Below, piece after piece: positions 33,928 through 46,635 of a stretch of 64,000 nucleotides of DNA. The notes beneath the pieces are model-generated. The model ran no database searches and had not been told where the DNA came from. It saw only the letters and a program-made list of their open reading frames with translations. The stretch's first letter is position 1, and each line of letters opens with the position of its first letter. Source of the stretch: Amylostereum areolatum (Eukaryota > Basidiomycota > Agaricomycetes > Russulales > Stereaceae); assembly GCA_012932865.1 (NCBI GenBank), contig SAXG01000007.1, positions 434,001 through 498,000 on the forward strand, given 5' to 3'. The position numbers were made by a program, and so were the translations under genes.

Positions 33928-36255
33928 ATGACCTTGGTGCGTTTTTCTGAGTCCGTTTCGTGCGAGGATCGCTCATCGTTCTTGAACAGGGACGACGCAT
34001 TACTGTGACGCCCGCTACGACCGTCTTTTTCTTCGTCACGCTCGGGTTCAGCGTCGCCCCGGCCTTCATTCATATGTTCATTCTCTTTATCGACGGCAGT
34101 TGGGGCCGCGTGGTCTCCGACATCATCGTCACGGCCGAACTGCCCCAGGCGTCATATTCCTACTACGATCCTCAAAACGGCCAGCCCGCGCTCCAACTTT
34201 GCAATAATGTCCCGACATTTGCCGGTGGGCCCAGTGATATAGACTCATGCTACGTCGTTTTCGCCAAAAATGGGAGCATCGACGCTGGGGGCACGGCATC
34301 CTTTCCTTCCGTGGTGAGTGGCTTGTTTATCTGCGTGGACATATGGAGAAGGGAGGAGACGGGCAGTATGCAGAGGAAATCGTAATGCGAAGAGTGTACA
34401 CAGAACTCGTGTGCCTTTGTTTCCCCATCCTTCCTCTTTTCCGGTCCCGATCGTTCTAAGCTTACACTTCCCCATCGGTCCCAGCGCTGGCAACGCGGTT
34501 TTGTTGGTCAACCCTTGGACGCCACTCTCACACCCACGCGCAATTCTACCGGCAGTGTTGACTCAGTCGTTGTCTCCCCGGCGTCTGGCGGAGGCGATAT
34601 CTTCCTGGACGGTCAATGTATCCGGACGCTGGTCTATGCGAACGCGAGGTACGTGCGTCTAACCTTCTGCGCCATTCCCTTGGCTCACACGCTAGTAGAT
34701 TGCAAGACTCCCAGCGGGAAGACATCGTACTCATTGTATTCCAGGTGTGGTTACTCGGGCTGTCCGTCTTCGCGGTATGTTCCGTGCCGTTTTCATCACG
34801 TCCCATCCTGACTAGCCTCTAGATTCTCTACGAATCTGTGCCCCATATGTGAGTCATATTCGTCTCCACACTTATCAACCTTTTGAATCTCCTCTTCACC
34901 ACAATTTTTAGCTGGGCCTGCCTCTTTTCTCGGACCATCGAGACTGGCTGGTCTGCATACTCCCTATGGCGCACAACATCATATAACGGCCGATTCGCTG
35001 ACTTGTATCGCACCGCCGATACCCCATGCCACTTTAATCTTTTCGACGAATATCTTGGTGTTCGCGTCGGTTTCGATGTAGCTTGCTCCTCGATTTTTAC
35101 GTAGACCTCACTAACCTACTTACAGATCGCCGAAGTTGCGATGAAATGGGCGTCTTTACTGGTCTTGGCCATCCTTTCCATCCGGCTATCTTCCGTATGT
35201 TGCTGCCTCTTGTGTCATGGTATTTGCCTAACGATCCTCCAGGTGTACCATCACCAGACCTTCCGTCGGTTGGGGCCTCCGAGTGGCGTCATCATGGTCT
35301 ACTGGGTACGTCCCTTTCCGTCCTTGTAACGATGATCGCTGACCGGACTGGTGTAGATCTTCATGGCGGTCCAAGTCTGCCTGCAACTGAGTGTATTCTT
35401 TCTCGTCGTGGCCCTCTCGTTGTTCTTGGACCAGCTCCTCAACGGCGTCATTGCGACTTTATCGGACTACACCCCGCTATACCTGGCGTTGTGCATTGGG
35501 ACATCATCGTGTGTACCTCTTTCCCTTTCATACTCACATCGGTCGATGATGACGTTCGTAGCTTCTTGTCCCGTGGTTCATCGCCGTACGTGTTCCACCT
35601 TGCGATATATACTGACCGTCTATTCATATTTGCTGGATTTATAGGGTTGGTACGCCATCCGTCTCGAGAAGAAATGGTGGACGGTAGCTTTCATCGCCGT
35701 CGCGGTCGTCTTCATCATCTGCTGGTCGATCGTGTTCTACTCGCAAGTATATCGACTGACTTTCCTCGACTGGCCTTTCTTTGCGTGCATGACCATAATG
35801 GCATTCCTTGTCGTGATTCTGTGCGGCGTATTCGGCGTTGTATGCATCACGAACTTCGGAAAGGGGCTGAAGATGTTTTGTGAGCGGTTCATTGTACATG
35901 GTGACACCTATAGGCTGACCGCATCTGGGGGTATAGTGTATGCGGACGGCGTACTGGCTCGTGCAGGCGTGGTGCCGGACATTTTCACAATCGAAAGAAA
36001 GCCTTCCATGCTTAACTTCGCCGTGACTGAAGGTTAGTCTCCCGTAATCGTCATACCGTCATATTCACAGTTTTTGCTTTAGAACACGGTACGGAGTCCA
36101 CCCCTGCGACCCACTCTCCCACCAGCACCATCCACACTACGACGGATGACACCCACGCTGACGCCAGGAGCATGCACACCACGGAATCGGACAACACGCT
36201 TGTGGACTGCGAGGAGGGCAAACCAGGCTGTTATGCTAAATCCGAGAGCGTTTAA
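33928..36255 (+). CDS. Polytopic membrane protein, unknown function
   Basis: Many short exons encode alternating hydrophobic segments. I favour a tiny first exon (ATG at 33928, MTL) spliced to GRRITVTPATTVFFFVTLGF, followed by SVAPAFIHMFILFI. A soluble loop of about 100 residues contains paired Cys-bearing stretches (LQLCNNVPTFAGGPSDIDSC, DIFLDGQCIRTLVYANAR). Further helices are IVLIVFQVWLLGLSVFA, LLNLLFTTIFSWACLF, MKWASLLVLAILSIRL, MAVQVCLQLSVFFLVVALSL, AFIAVAVVFIICWSIVFY and MTIMAFLVVILCGVFGVVCI. The tail is hydrophilic, Thr/His-rich, ending CYAKSESV at 36253-36255. About eight or nine introns. No transporter signature is recognised. The start exon is inferred. Confidence 0.68.
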
Positions 36256-38379
36256 ATCAGGGGTTGGAAGGTGTGCTCCGTGGCCCGTTTGCATGGCGGA
36301 TTTACGTCCGGTGGACTTGGTCATTGTGAATGCAATTGCTGACTGTGCCCACCTCGAACTTGAAAGACCTATCAATATGGGCGAGCTCCGGTGGGTTTGC
36401 GTACTGTTAGGCACATGTCCTTGCTAGATCTTTGTACCAGGTTTGTGCCTCGGGATCTCGTACGGTGGCGTTCACTAATGCATACCATCTGCCAGTCCCC
36501 GTGCGCCCCTGTGGTACTTACACATCTTGCAACTCGGAATGCAATCAGATGACGAAGATTTTATCATCCGTGAGATCATGAAAGGCCTTCGGCTTCGGGT
36601 CCGAAAGTAAGTGTGTACTGAGTCGGCAGCATGACACGCAGGAAGTGCCGAAGAACGGTGGTCAAGCGCTGAACAAGTGAGTTGGAACAGGGTGGAACTG
36701 CCGCAGGGATAGGAATATCAACGCCCCTGGCCCCTCGATGGCGGACTCAAAGAACCGAATCCTTACTTGCTTATTCCGTATTGGGGTGCAGCGAACATCG
36801 TGCGACCCATGCACCTTCTCCGCGTTCTGATTGACAAGTTTTGCGTTCAGGTATACGATGGTCCTGAATGTGGTCTTCGTGCGGAACAAGATGCCTTCTG
36901 TCCGTCATGGAATCACCGCGGGAGAGAAGGGGATGTACTCAGAGCGCCCCGGAACGAAGCTCCGCCATCGGTTGGCGCAAACCGGCGATTGCGAGTTCGT
37001 TCGAGTTGGACCTGAAGGACGCCTACTTTGTAAAGTTGGGTCCTGGAGCTTGAGGCCTTGAGGCCCGAGGCCAAAAGCTCGAGCCGTGACGCCGCGCGAA
37101 AATGGAGCGGTAGATCAAGATCATTGGACCGGTGTGAGAAGGACGGGGACACCTTGGCCGTCTGGCCGTTGACCGCGTAAGTAGGTGTTTGCTCCTTTCC
37201 CGAAGACCGTCCGTTGACGGGACCTGCGGCCATGGGAATCATACCAGAATTGAAACAGGCGCGCCTTAGTATGACTCAATAACCAAAACCCAGCCTTTCT
37301 CGCAGTCTCTCGCAACATCCAACATCGTGAACCTACTTACACCAATGCAATGCATGTACATGTACAAGGAGTATCTGTATAGGACCCGAATTCCGCCCGT
37401 TTCTTGCAAGCAGGGACCGTCTACATACCAACAGCGCGCCGGCTGCGCCGGTGGAGCTTCCAAGTCCGTACCAGGTCACCCATCATAAATTCAACCTGAA
37501 GGCGCTCAAATTCTGTCAAACTCACGCTTCACATTGCTCTGCACCACCAGTCTCGCAGGCGATGACCACCTCAGCCTTAGCCACCAATTGGTACACGGAG
37601 GTTGCGACCGACTCATATTTCACTGCGTCGCACGTTAGGATCAAGACTTCTCCACAGATGCTCGCACCGTTTTCTGCCGTCAACCCCTAACTAGAGTCCT
37701 TTTCACCCGTTCCGTCGAGGTTAGTACCCGTTCTAACCCATAGGGTGGGTGTTCCGAGATGAGGGACGCAACACGTACATGTGCTAGTCATCCCAGGGTG
37801 ACCGGAGAGCCTGCGGAAAGCAGACCTAGATATGAGACGTACAGGTAGGGGAAGTTTGCTCCGGATCCGACCTTTTGCAGTACGACGGGGTACTGAGTAC
37901 CTACTTGCGTCGTGAACGCCCAATGTATCCTATTACTCAGATCATTCGAACGCCGCCGGGACTCATCTCGGCTCGCTCAGGTCTACCAACGCAACAACGG
38001 AGCATGAAACCGTGTAGGTTGAGAACCTCATGGCCCACTTCTGCGACGTTCGCATTTCTTCACAGCGTCTTCCCACTAAACTTATTTATAGTAGTGGTGT
38101 CGAATTCTCACGAGGTACGCAGTCAATACTCTCAACCGGACGCTTGAGAGGTACGTAGGCAGATGCTCTACGGAGGCGCGAGTCTCATGCTAAGCCTGCG
38201 AGGGGTGTTGTCTAGAACACCGCCGCCCATTTTTTGCGAAATGCCGCGCTTGGATGACACGACTTCGTGACGAACACGGTATTTTGGCGAGTTTTCGGGT
38301 AGTTGCTGGCCTTGGCCGGTCCAATCCTGCTCACAAGCGATTAGGGCGGTGTTGACAATATTACACGGCCCTCTCCATG
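36256..38379. other. Gene-free region upstream of the laccase array
   Basis: About 2.1 kb without a supportable gene. Short open frames on both strands carry no domain. It includes the promoter of laccase 1. Confidence 0.45.
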
Positions 38380-38387
38380 TATAAAGC
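38380..38387 (+). promoter_or_regulatory. TATA box of laccase 1
   Basis: TATAAAGC followed by CTCGAG. The spacing to the ATG at 38456 is 76 bp, matching 80 and 70 bp in laccases 2 and 3, whereas the in-frame ATG at 38422 is only 42 bp away. Confidence 0.6.
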
Positions 38388-38540
38388 TCGAGAGGTTCTC
38401 GTGACGTTCAGACGACTACCCATGGTCATATCTACTCTTTGTGCTGTGTCTCTCAATGGCGTTTCCCCAAAACACTCACTAGCTCTCTTTTCCTCCTGCC
38501 TCTGTCTCGACGGCGCCCTAGCTGCCATCGGGCCCGTCAC

Positions 38541-38832
38541 GCATCAGGAAAAACCTCCCTACTAAAATCAAACAAATCCAGCAATTAGGCGCTAGGTTAG
38601 AGGGGGACCTCCTGAAAGTGAACTAACCAGGCTCTATGATCACAAAACCCGTACACATTTCGAGGGCACCGTCGTCGAATTGCCTCATGTTTGCCACTTC
38701 AAATACATAGTTGAGGCCAGAAGGTGGACAGGGACCTTTACGTCGACGTAGGCCTTGAGGTGGCAGCGGGAACAGGGAATTAGAAAGTCCCACTCTAATT
38801 AGTAGATTTTAGTAAGGGAGGTTTTCTGATGC
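38541..38832. mobile_element. MITE-like non-autonomous DNA transposon
   Basis: About 292 bp bounded by imperfect terminal inverted repeats: left 38541-38569 (GCATCAGGAAAAACCTCCCT...) and right 38805-38832, whose reverse complement matches with only small length differences in the A and C runs. The interior has no coding potential. The laccase first exon matches on both sides, so the element is an insertion. A target-site duplication is not obvious, so the superfamily is not assigned. Confidence 0.75.
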
Positions 38833-40866
38833 GATCTCCACATCACAATGAAGTGCTGTCCCCCGACGGTTTCAGTCGCGAGTGCGCATAGTTCGTAGCG
38901 TATATGATGGTCGTTGTCTTACGCTTCCATTCAGGACGGTCGTCGCAGGTGGAACTGTTCCGGGACCGCTCATCACAGGAAACATTGTGCGTCCGGGCTC
39001 AGTGAGGCGTTGAGGGAGGAATGCCGGCTGACGATCACTTTGTGCAGGGTGATCGCTTCCAGATCAATGTCTTCGACGACCTGAGCGACACTGAGCTGGA
39101 CACCGCGACCTCCATCGTATGTCAACGTCTTTTTTATACCGTTTTACCCAGTTTTACTCACCATAGTCACCAGCATTGGCATGGACTATTCCAGCACAGC
39201 ACGCAACACGCGGACGGGGTCTCCTTCGTCACACAGTGTCCCATCATCCCCAACAATTCCTTCCTATACGACTTCCAAGTCCCTGGTCAGGCTGGTGAGC
39301 GGATTGCTATGCGTTCCTGTTATGACTCGTCTTCTAACAGTCGCTCAATCACCCAGGGACCTTCTGGTACCATTCGTACGTTCATACTCTGCGTCCGGCT
39401 TCTGCACTATCTGACAGCGATATTCTTTGAATACAGGCACTACCGCAACCAGTATTGCGATGGTTTGAGGGGCGCGCTCGTTATCTATGATCCAAATGAC
39501 CCTCATGCGAGCCTTTATGATGTCGACGACGGTAAGTTCTTTGTCCGTTCATGATGATGATGTCATTCTCGAGGGCTGAAGCGCCGATGCCTTGTAAAAG
39601 ATAGCACTGTGATCACCTTGGCTGATTGGTGAGTCGAACCTTGCGCGGTTCTATCCCCACCGAGCTGACTATCATCAGGTACCACTACCTATCGACTGAA
39701 CCTCCTGCCAATGGTGTCCCGTGAGTATCAATTGACACTCATAATCAAGCATCAGAACTGATATCTACCATCCCAGCTCGCCCAACTCGACTCTGATCAA
39801 CGGCTTGGGTCGCTTCCCTGAAGGACCTTCGGACTCTCCTCTGGCCATCGTCAATGTCACTGCAGGTCAACGGTTCGTTTTCTTGTATCTTGAGTTGAGT
39901 GGAATCGAGCTGATGTCATGCAAGCTACCGCTTCCGTTTGGTTTCCATCTCCTGCGACGACAACTTCGTCTTCTCTATCGATGGGCATACTCTGACTGTC
40001 ATCGAAGTCGATGGCGTGAGCCACGAGCCATTGGTCGTCGACAATATCCAGATCTTCGCCGGTAAGTATTGTCGGACTGGCAGTGTCTCTTCGCGCTCTG
40101 AGGTTTTTTTTTATTGCAGCCCAACGCTACTCCTTCGTCCTGAACGCCAACCAGCCCGTTGACAACTACTGTGAGTTCACAACAAAGGCGTCATTGACTG
40201 GTTACTCAACAGTGTGTTCGCATATACAGGGATTCGTGCATTGCCCGATACCAATGGCGCCAGCTATGATGGTGGACTCAACTCAGCCATTCTCCGTTAC
40301 TCAGGCGCAGCGGTTGCGGACCCGACTAGCAACAGCTCTCTCAGCCTCCCGCTTGTTGAAACGAACCTTCACGTACGTTATTGATCCGTCTCGATATCGC
40401 CCCTCCGCTGAGCGGTAGTGTCGTATCTAGCCTCTTACGAACCCAGCAGCTGTACGTCGACCATCATTCTCTATCTTGCTCCTGGTGTCATTTAACGAAG
40501 TGCTATGTGTACAGCCTGGCGACCCCACTCCCGGCGGTGCCGACGTTAACCTGAATCTCGCAGTTACCTTCGTATATCTCCTCGCTGAATATTTGTCTTC
40601 GACCTCTGATCATGTGTTACTTCAGAATGGTGCGCAATTCGAAGTCAACGGCGTTCCCTTCGAGCCTCCATCCGTCCCCGTGCTACTCCAAGTCCTTAAC
40701 GGTGCGCCCGCGGCCCAGTTGCTTCCGAACGGGAGCATATACAGTCTTCCCGCGAACAAGACTGTCGAGGTCGTCATTCCCGGCGGAGTCATCAACGTCC
40801 AGGTGAGAACCTTTACGATCTGTCTCCATCAGTGGTGTAACCTGCCCACTCCTTTTTCTCTTTTAG

Positions 40867-40872
40867 CACCCG
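40867..40872 (+). other. 6-nt micro-exon of laccase 1 (His-Pro)
   Basis: CACCCG lies between an intron of 64 nt (40803-40866, GTGAGA...TTTTAG) and one of 53 nt (40873-40925, GTAGGC...TTTAG). It restores the HP that precedes VHLHGH in the third copper motif. Confidence 0.8.
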
Positions 40873-43438
40873 GTAGGCCCATGTTGCTTAGTTGTCCGCT
40901 TGTGGATTCGCTCATGCTGGTTTAGGTCCACCTTCATGGTCACACCTTCTCGGTTGTTCGTAGCGCTGGAAACTCCTCGTACAACTTCGTGAATCCCGTT
41001 CAGCGCGATGTCGTCAACATCGGGTTGACTGGTGATGAGGTCACCATCCGTTTCGAGACCAACAATCCCGGCCCGTGGTTCCTGCACTGCCACATCGGTG
41101 TGTCCTCTTTTGCTTTCTCTCCAAACTTCGTAGAATCTCGCCTAACGAGTTATGCGGGAAACAGACTGGCATCTCAATACTGGGTTCGCGGTCGTCTTTG
41201 CTGAAGACGTACCCGATATTCCGTCTGTCGACTCTCCGATCCCCCGTGAGATTTGTTCGGTATAGTTTCTGTAGCCTAGATAACTAACCTTCTCCCGTGA
41301 GCAGCTGCTTGGAACCAGCTATGCCCCGCGTACGACTCGTACATCAACTCAACTGGCAATACCTAATTTCGGGTAATTGTGGTGTATTTCCCCGGGTTTT
41401 TATCTATCTACTGTAACAAGGTTCTCTCGATTTATTCTTTTGGACATTTGGTTTTTCGATTTACCGCGGAGCTCAGGCTTGCTTAGCGTTTCGTTGGAGG
41501 AGTTTGTTTTATATGCCATACGTATTGCCCGTCCAGGTCTGCATATTCCACAATCAAATGAAAGACAGTTCTATCACCGCTACGTGCTCATAGCCTGAAT
41601 GACTTTCGGCGTCGATGCACTCCAGATTGCATCCATTCCAGAGTCCGACAAGAGCACCACATGCATTCGTGGCGTCACCATCGCAATCCTATTCGAGGCC
41701 GCCCGCGACGTTCAGCTGCAACGCCATTAAGACCCGCAAGGATACATACTTAGATTCCGAAGCGACCGTCCGCGTGTATCCATGCCGGCGGAGGCGCCAG
41801 CGCTCTGCGGCGGAGTAGCATTGCATGAACCTTCCGATCAATATTCCCATGCCCTGCGACGACGACGTCTATCGGTGCACATTCCAACTCGACAGCGCAA
41901 ATGCCGCACCTTCAATCTGTATGCAACGCTTGAAAGTTTAAAGGTCCTTCTCTTGGTCGCAGGGTTGACATGTCCATGAGGCATTTATTGTGCAATGTAA
42001 ACAAGATTGATGGTACACTGCGGTAAGTACACAGATGCGAGGGACGCGGGCAGGGCGAACCGCATACGAGGACAGCTGGCAAGGTAAGGGTCGCTTTCAC
42101 CGTGAAGCATCCGCATTATATGAACGCCGCTTGATGAAACCAGAGATGGTGGAGGACGGGTGAGTCGCCCGTCACGATCGAGTTCGCCCCAGACTCCCAA
42201 AGCGCTCACCCTCCGCGCGTAAGCCGGAGGCAAGATCTAGTGGGATGCCTCTGTGCTGTTTTTGAACGAGCACCTTATGCTGAACCCACACGACTTGATT
42301 TCTTGGGCATATACGGAAGATACAAAGAAAACAGAAACTTGACAAGGACAACTTCAAGTTGTCGGACGTCATCGGTGATTGCGGTATCTTGTGGCATTAA
42401 AGAAGTTAGAACCGAAGTCTTCGAAGCACCCGTCCAGGAACGTTGCGAGGATGCGCGGAACACGAAAGCCAGGAACAAAGGGGAACATTCGAGGGACGAC
42501 CGATGATCGATGACTCCATTGGGGTGTGCGAAAGGTACTTACCACGCGATGGGCTGCGGTGCGGTGGACCGAGCGGCTTGTAGACGCGTCAATGTCACGG
42601 TCACTGCTCACACCGTCCGGAAGGTTGAAAAGCTTGCTGCATCCTCGCATGCGCGGGCGTTCCGGTCTACGCGTAACATGTAACGAATAATCGGTCCGAG
42701 TGAAGGGGAGAGATTCACATCAGTTGCGTGCCTGGAGTCTAGTATAAATCCAAAGACGCTGAACAGATCTAGAGTTGGTCAGAAAATGGAGCCAGGGTAT
42801 TCATACAATACAAGTATACGTACCTGCCTCTGCACGGCAGACCTCTTCATCGGGCTTCGACAGGTATACCCGAGGAGATGGGTGACAGTTGAATAGCCCG
42901 CCTCCACAGACCGTCCAGAGAGAGCCAAATGACTTGAAAGCGGGTTTAGGTGGCCCCAGAAGGTTCGTAGTAAGTGGGTCCATGTTGCGTTGCACTCATC
43001 GAGTTTTCCGACTTGGAATTTCTGGCCTAGTGAGTGTATGCGAATGAGGCTAGAGCCGAAAAATTGCCGAGTGGACGTCGAGTGGACGTAGAAAAGAGCG
43101 TTCGGACTGGGCGGTCGGAGCTTGTCACTGATGGATTTGAGGCGGAGTTATCTCAGCTACTCGGTCCTTTCCGCAGACGCCTGCGTGCGGCGTGGTCTCC
43201 AGTTCTGCACCCCACATGTCCCTCCTGGATCCTCCACGATATACATTACATATCTGCGTTCAATTAACGTATCACACTCAAGCTTCAAGTATGAAGAAAC
43301 GGCAACGAAATTACTATCCTTTCTGCAACCTCCGATCCTGCTACCCAGCCCCCGATTTTCTACCCGTTTGAGGATTGCCTCTCGAGTCCCGACGGCGATG
43401 CGGCGACCCAAAACGTGACACCTGTGCGGCCTTTCTGG

Positions 43439-43475
43439 CCCAGGAGGTCTTGAAATGTCAAATCGCGACACAGAA
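43439..43475 (+). promoter_or_regulatory. Conserved upstream block of laccase 2
   Basis: Matches 47330-47364 upstream of laccase 3 at about 90%, with core GAAATGTCAA followed by CGCGACACAGAA. It lies about 500 bp before the TATA box. It may be a regulatory element or simply a remnant of the tandem duplication. Confidence 0.5.
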
Positions 43476-43975
43476 GGGGTCTCAGACCTGTCACATCGCC
43501 CACCTGGTGTACCAGCTCTCAACCCTTCCGTCAACTGATTTGACAGTCGTGTTCAGTTTCCCACCTGTTTTGCTTCCCGGTGATAAGGTGTGTAGATAAT
43601 ATTCTCCTGTGGGTTCTCACACGAACCCCTACGTCAGGAGCTACCATGCAGAGCATGTATTACGCGCCAAAGACTCTGCATCCCACCGGTGCCGGCGACG
43701 AGTGGCTTGTTGTTTCCTTGACGAGTGTGTCGGGTGGTTCACCTGAACTCCAGCCACAGGGGAATTGAGGCCTTTTCAGCAACCAAAACACCGATTTTTG
43801 CTCCGGCCAACAGGCTGTTTTGATGGTGACGCGACAGTGGGTAATTACCACAAACGACTGTCCATGCTGTGGCACTCCTTACTTTCCGGGCAGCCAAGTT
43901 CCAACTCTCCGTCCCAGACTATTTTTAGGATCATAAACTCCAGCTCACGGACGGTGACTCAATCGCCTCAAGGTG

Positions 43976-43983
43976 TATAAAGG
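43976..43983 (+). promoter_or_regulatory. TATA box of laccase 2
   Basis: TATAAAGG followed by CTCTAGG, 80 bp before the ATG at 44056. The same TATAAA-GCTCTAGGGT context occurs before laccase 3. Confidence 0.7.
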
Positions 43984-44055
43984 CTCTAGGATATCGTCTT
44001 CGGGTTTATCAGACGCTTTCCTTCAGTCGCTCTCTGCTCTTTGTCTTTTCTCAAC

Positions 44056-46635
44056 ATGCTCCCAACGCAGTCATCTGCTCTCGTGCTCTCATTTCTTTCT
44101 GCGGGCGCGTTTGCCGCCCTTGGCCCCGTCACAGACCTTCAGATCACCAACAAGGTGGTCGCACCAGACGGACATTCTCGCGAGTACGTCCTTTGGTCGC
44201 GCTCGTATCACTTTCTTGCTGACATTGTGGCGAAGCTCGGTCATTGCTGGAGGACAGTTTCCTAGTCCTCTCATCACAGCCAACAAGGTAAGGGACTCGA
44301 GCTGAGGCCAAACTCGCAAATAACGTTACTTTCTTTCACCAGGGCGATCGGTTCAAGATCAACGTAACCGACAACTTGAGCGACACTCAGCTTGACACGC
44401 CGACCTCCATTGTATGCTCTCTTCGTCTTTGACCTGTGGTACCCTTGCTCATAACTGTGTTTTAGCACTGGCACGGCCTCTTTCAGCATGGTACGCAACA
44501 CGCGGACGGCCCTGCTTTTGTGACTCAGTGCCCCATCATCCCCGACAACTCGTTTTTGTACGACTTCAGCGCCCCAGGCCAAGCAGGCGAGATACATCAC
44601 TCGCATCGCTGTTTCACCTTGACTAACCGCTCTAACACTCGCAGGAACTTACTGGTACCACTCGTACGTCCACACATCCGGTTTACCGCTTTCTGCACTC
44701 AGGCTCACGAGTCCCCTCTTAGTCACTACCAAAACCAGTACTGTGACGGTCTTCGAGGACCGATCGTCATCTACGACCCTCAAGATCCCCATCGAAACTT
44801 GTATGATATCGACGATGGTATGCTATGACCTTAACACCGCTTTTCCCTCCACAACTGACGCCCGGCGCAGAGAGCACGGTCATAACACTTGCCGACTGGT
44901 TAGCATCATGCCTCTTTGAATGTCCATTACGATGCTAACGAGGATTAGGTATCACTACTTGTCGACCTGATCCGCCTGCCGTCCCGTATGTGCTTATATG
45001 CCCTTTCTTAGCACGCACTCCTAACCCACCGCGCAATCAGCTCACCAAACTCTACCCTGATTAACGGTTTGGGACGCTTTGTCGGAGGCCCGGCGTCCCC
45101 CCTCGCGGTCGTAAACGTTGTGAAGGGAAAGCGGTGCGCTATACCTCTTTCCAGGCGTTTGCGGCTGAACTGAGCCACCGCCTCTTCTTTCGCAGCTACC
45201 GCTTCCGTCTGGTGTCCATGGCTTGCGATCCCAACTTCATCTTCTCCGTCGATGGCCACTCCATGACCATTATCGAGGTAGACGGCGTCAACCACCAGGC
45301 ACATACTGTCGACAGCATCCAGATCTTTGCCGGTAAGCATGACTTTCGCTTGCCCACGCCGTGTACCCAACTGATATCCTGGTCTCCAGCGCAGCGTTAC
45401 TCGTTCGTGTTGAATGCCAATCAACCTGTCAACAACTATTGTATGTGACCTTTGGATCCGCTTTATGCGGGGTTGCTGACCCGTTCGATTCAATCTAGGG
45501 ATCCGTGCGTTGCCCAACACGGCCGACGCGAACTTTGACAACGGGCTCAACCAAGCCATTCTCCGCTACTCTGGTGCCAAGGTGCAGGACCCAACGACCA
45601 CCAGCGTCCTCAAGCAACCCCTCATCGAGACCGATCTCCACGTACGCGTCTATCTATCACATGTCTATCCAAACTAACCATCTCACACATTGCTCGAACA
45701 GCCCCTCACGAACCCGAAAGCGGTATGGGCCCTTTCTCAACAATGGATGCTTTTTTTAACTCACTGAGTAACAGCCTGGACGTCCGGTTCCTGGCGGTGC
45801 CGATGTTACGATCACTCTCAACGTTGGCTTTGTATGTTGTTTCTTCTCGCGCTTCACCCTGCTGCCTGCATTGACCGTGATATCCAGAACTTCTCCAACG
45901 GCCTTTTCGCCGTGAACGATGTTCCATTCCAGTCCCCTTCGATCCCCGTCCTCCTCCAAATCCTCAGCGGAGCGCCAGCAACCTCTCTTTTGCCTAAAGG
46001 AAATGTGTATACTCTTCCGCCGAACAAGGTCATCGAATTGATTGTTCCCGGCGGCACGCTGGCTATTCCCGTGCGTATTTCATTCCTCTCCCCTCAGATC
46101 AATCTGACAATCGTATTCGACTACAGCACCCCGTACGTCGATCCGGTCAGCTTGGGGTGAGAATGGTCGTAGTGACTCTTGATTTTTAGGTTCATCTCCA
46201 CGGTCACGTCTTCTCCGTCATACGCAGCGCGGGCAACGCCACGTACAACTACGACAACCCCGTCCAGCGCGACACCGTCAACATTGGTCTAGCAGGCGAC
46301 GAGGTCGCCATCCGGTTCGTGACCGACAACCCTGGCCCGTGGTTCTTCCACTGTCATATTGGTACGCATCTCTTGTCACAGCGATTGGCGGTTGGTTGTT
46401 GACTGATAAAACCTTCGGTAGACTGGCATCTCACCACTGGATTCGCGGTCGTCTTTGCGGAAGATGTACCGGACATTCCGAAGGTGGACTCGCCTATCCC
46501 TGGTGCGTATACTCCCTCCTCGCGCATGCGCCTCGCCGGCTGATGTCTCTGTGTGTCGGAACAGCTGCGTGGAGGAATCTCTGCCCAGCGTACAATGACT
46601 ACGTCAACAGGACCGGCCTTGGTGGTTCTGACTAA
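44056..46635 (+). CDS. Laccase 2 (secreted multicopper oxidase)
   Basis: Benzenediol:oxygen oxidoreductase that oxidises phenols and reduces O2 to water at one type-1 and a trinuclear copper site; secreted, with likely roles in lignin or pigment chemistry. The ATG at 44056 opens a signal peptide ([12 protein letters not shown]) followed by [20 protein letters not shown]. Copper motifs are [16 protein letters not shown] (L1), [18 protein letters not shown] (L2), HP+VHLHGH (L3, HP on a 6-nt exon at 46127-46132) and [19 protein letters not shown] (L4). The axial position of the type-1 site is Phe, as in high-redox laccases. The C-terminus reads NRTGLGGSD, with the stop at 46633-46635. About sixteen introns; the one before the L2 exon begins GC rather than GT. 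Frame intact throughout. Confidence 0.93.
46127..46132 (+). other. 6-nt micro-exon of laccase 2 (His-Pro)
   Basis: CACCCC lies between introns 46071-46126 (GTGCGT...CTACAG) and 46133-46189 (GTACGT...TTTTAG). The reading frame is phase 0 on both sides. Confidence 0.85.

Larger units (their letters stand above)
38422..41366 (+). pseudogene. Laccase 1 (multicopper oxidase), 5' end disrupted by a MITE-like insertion
   Basis: Secreted phenol-oxidising multicopper oxidase by homology. The signal-peptide exon (in-frame ATG 38422; aligned ATG 38456 is one base out of frame) leads to ALAAIGPVT and is then cut by an inverted-repeat element at 38541-38832. The coding match resumes after it (DLHIT..., LSPDGFSR) with a one-base deficit. 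From there all remaining exons are intact: HWHG (L1), [16 protein letters not shown] (L2), [41 protein letters not shown], the micro-exon HP plus VHLHGH (L3) and [19 protein letters not shown] (L4), ending SYINSTGNT at 41366. About sixteen introns. The downstream half looks under recent selection, so inactivation seems young, or the element is spliced or misassembled. Confidence 0.75.
41367..44055. other. Intergenic region and promoter of laccase 2
   Basis: No gene supported. Two blocks are shared with the region upstream of laccase 3: 43439-43475 (GAGGTCTTGAAATGTCAAAT...) and about 43753-43850. Confidence 0.5.

Noticed and set aside
36850..37060. Open frame containing LDLKDAYF, like a reverse-transcriptase motif
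   Set aside because: Only that short string matches; no other polymerase motifs, no long frame and no terminal repeats around it.
33427..37455. Similar GC-rich palindromic bits (GCGCCGG type) at 33427 and 37433
   Set aside because: Too short, with no shared flanks, to be called a dispersed repeat.
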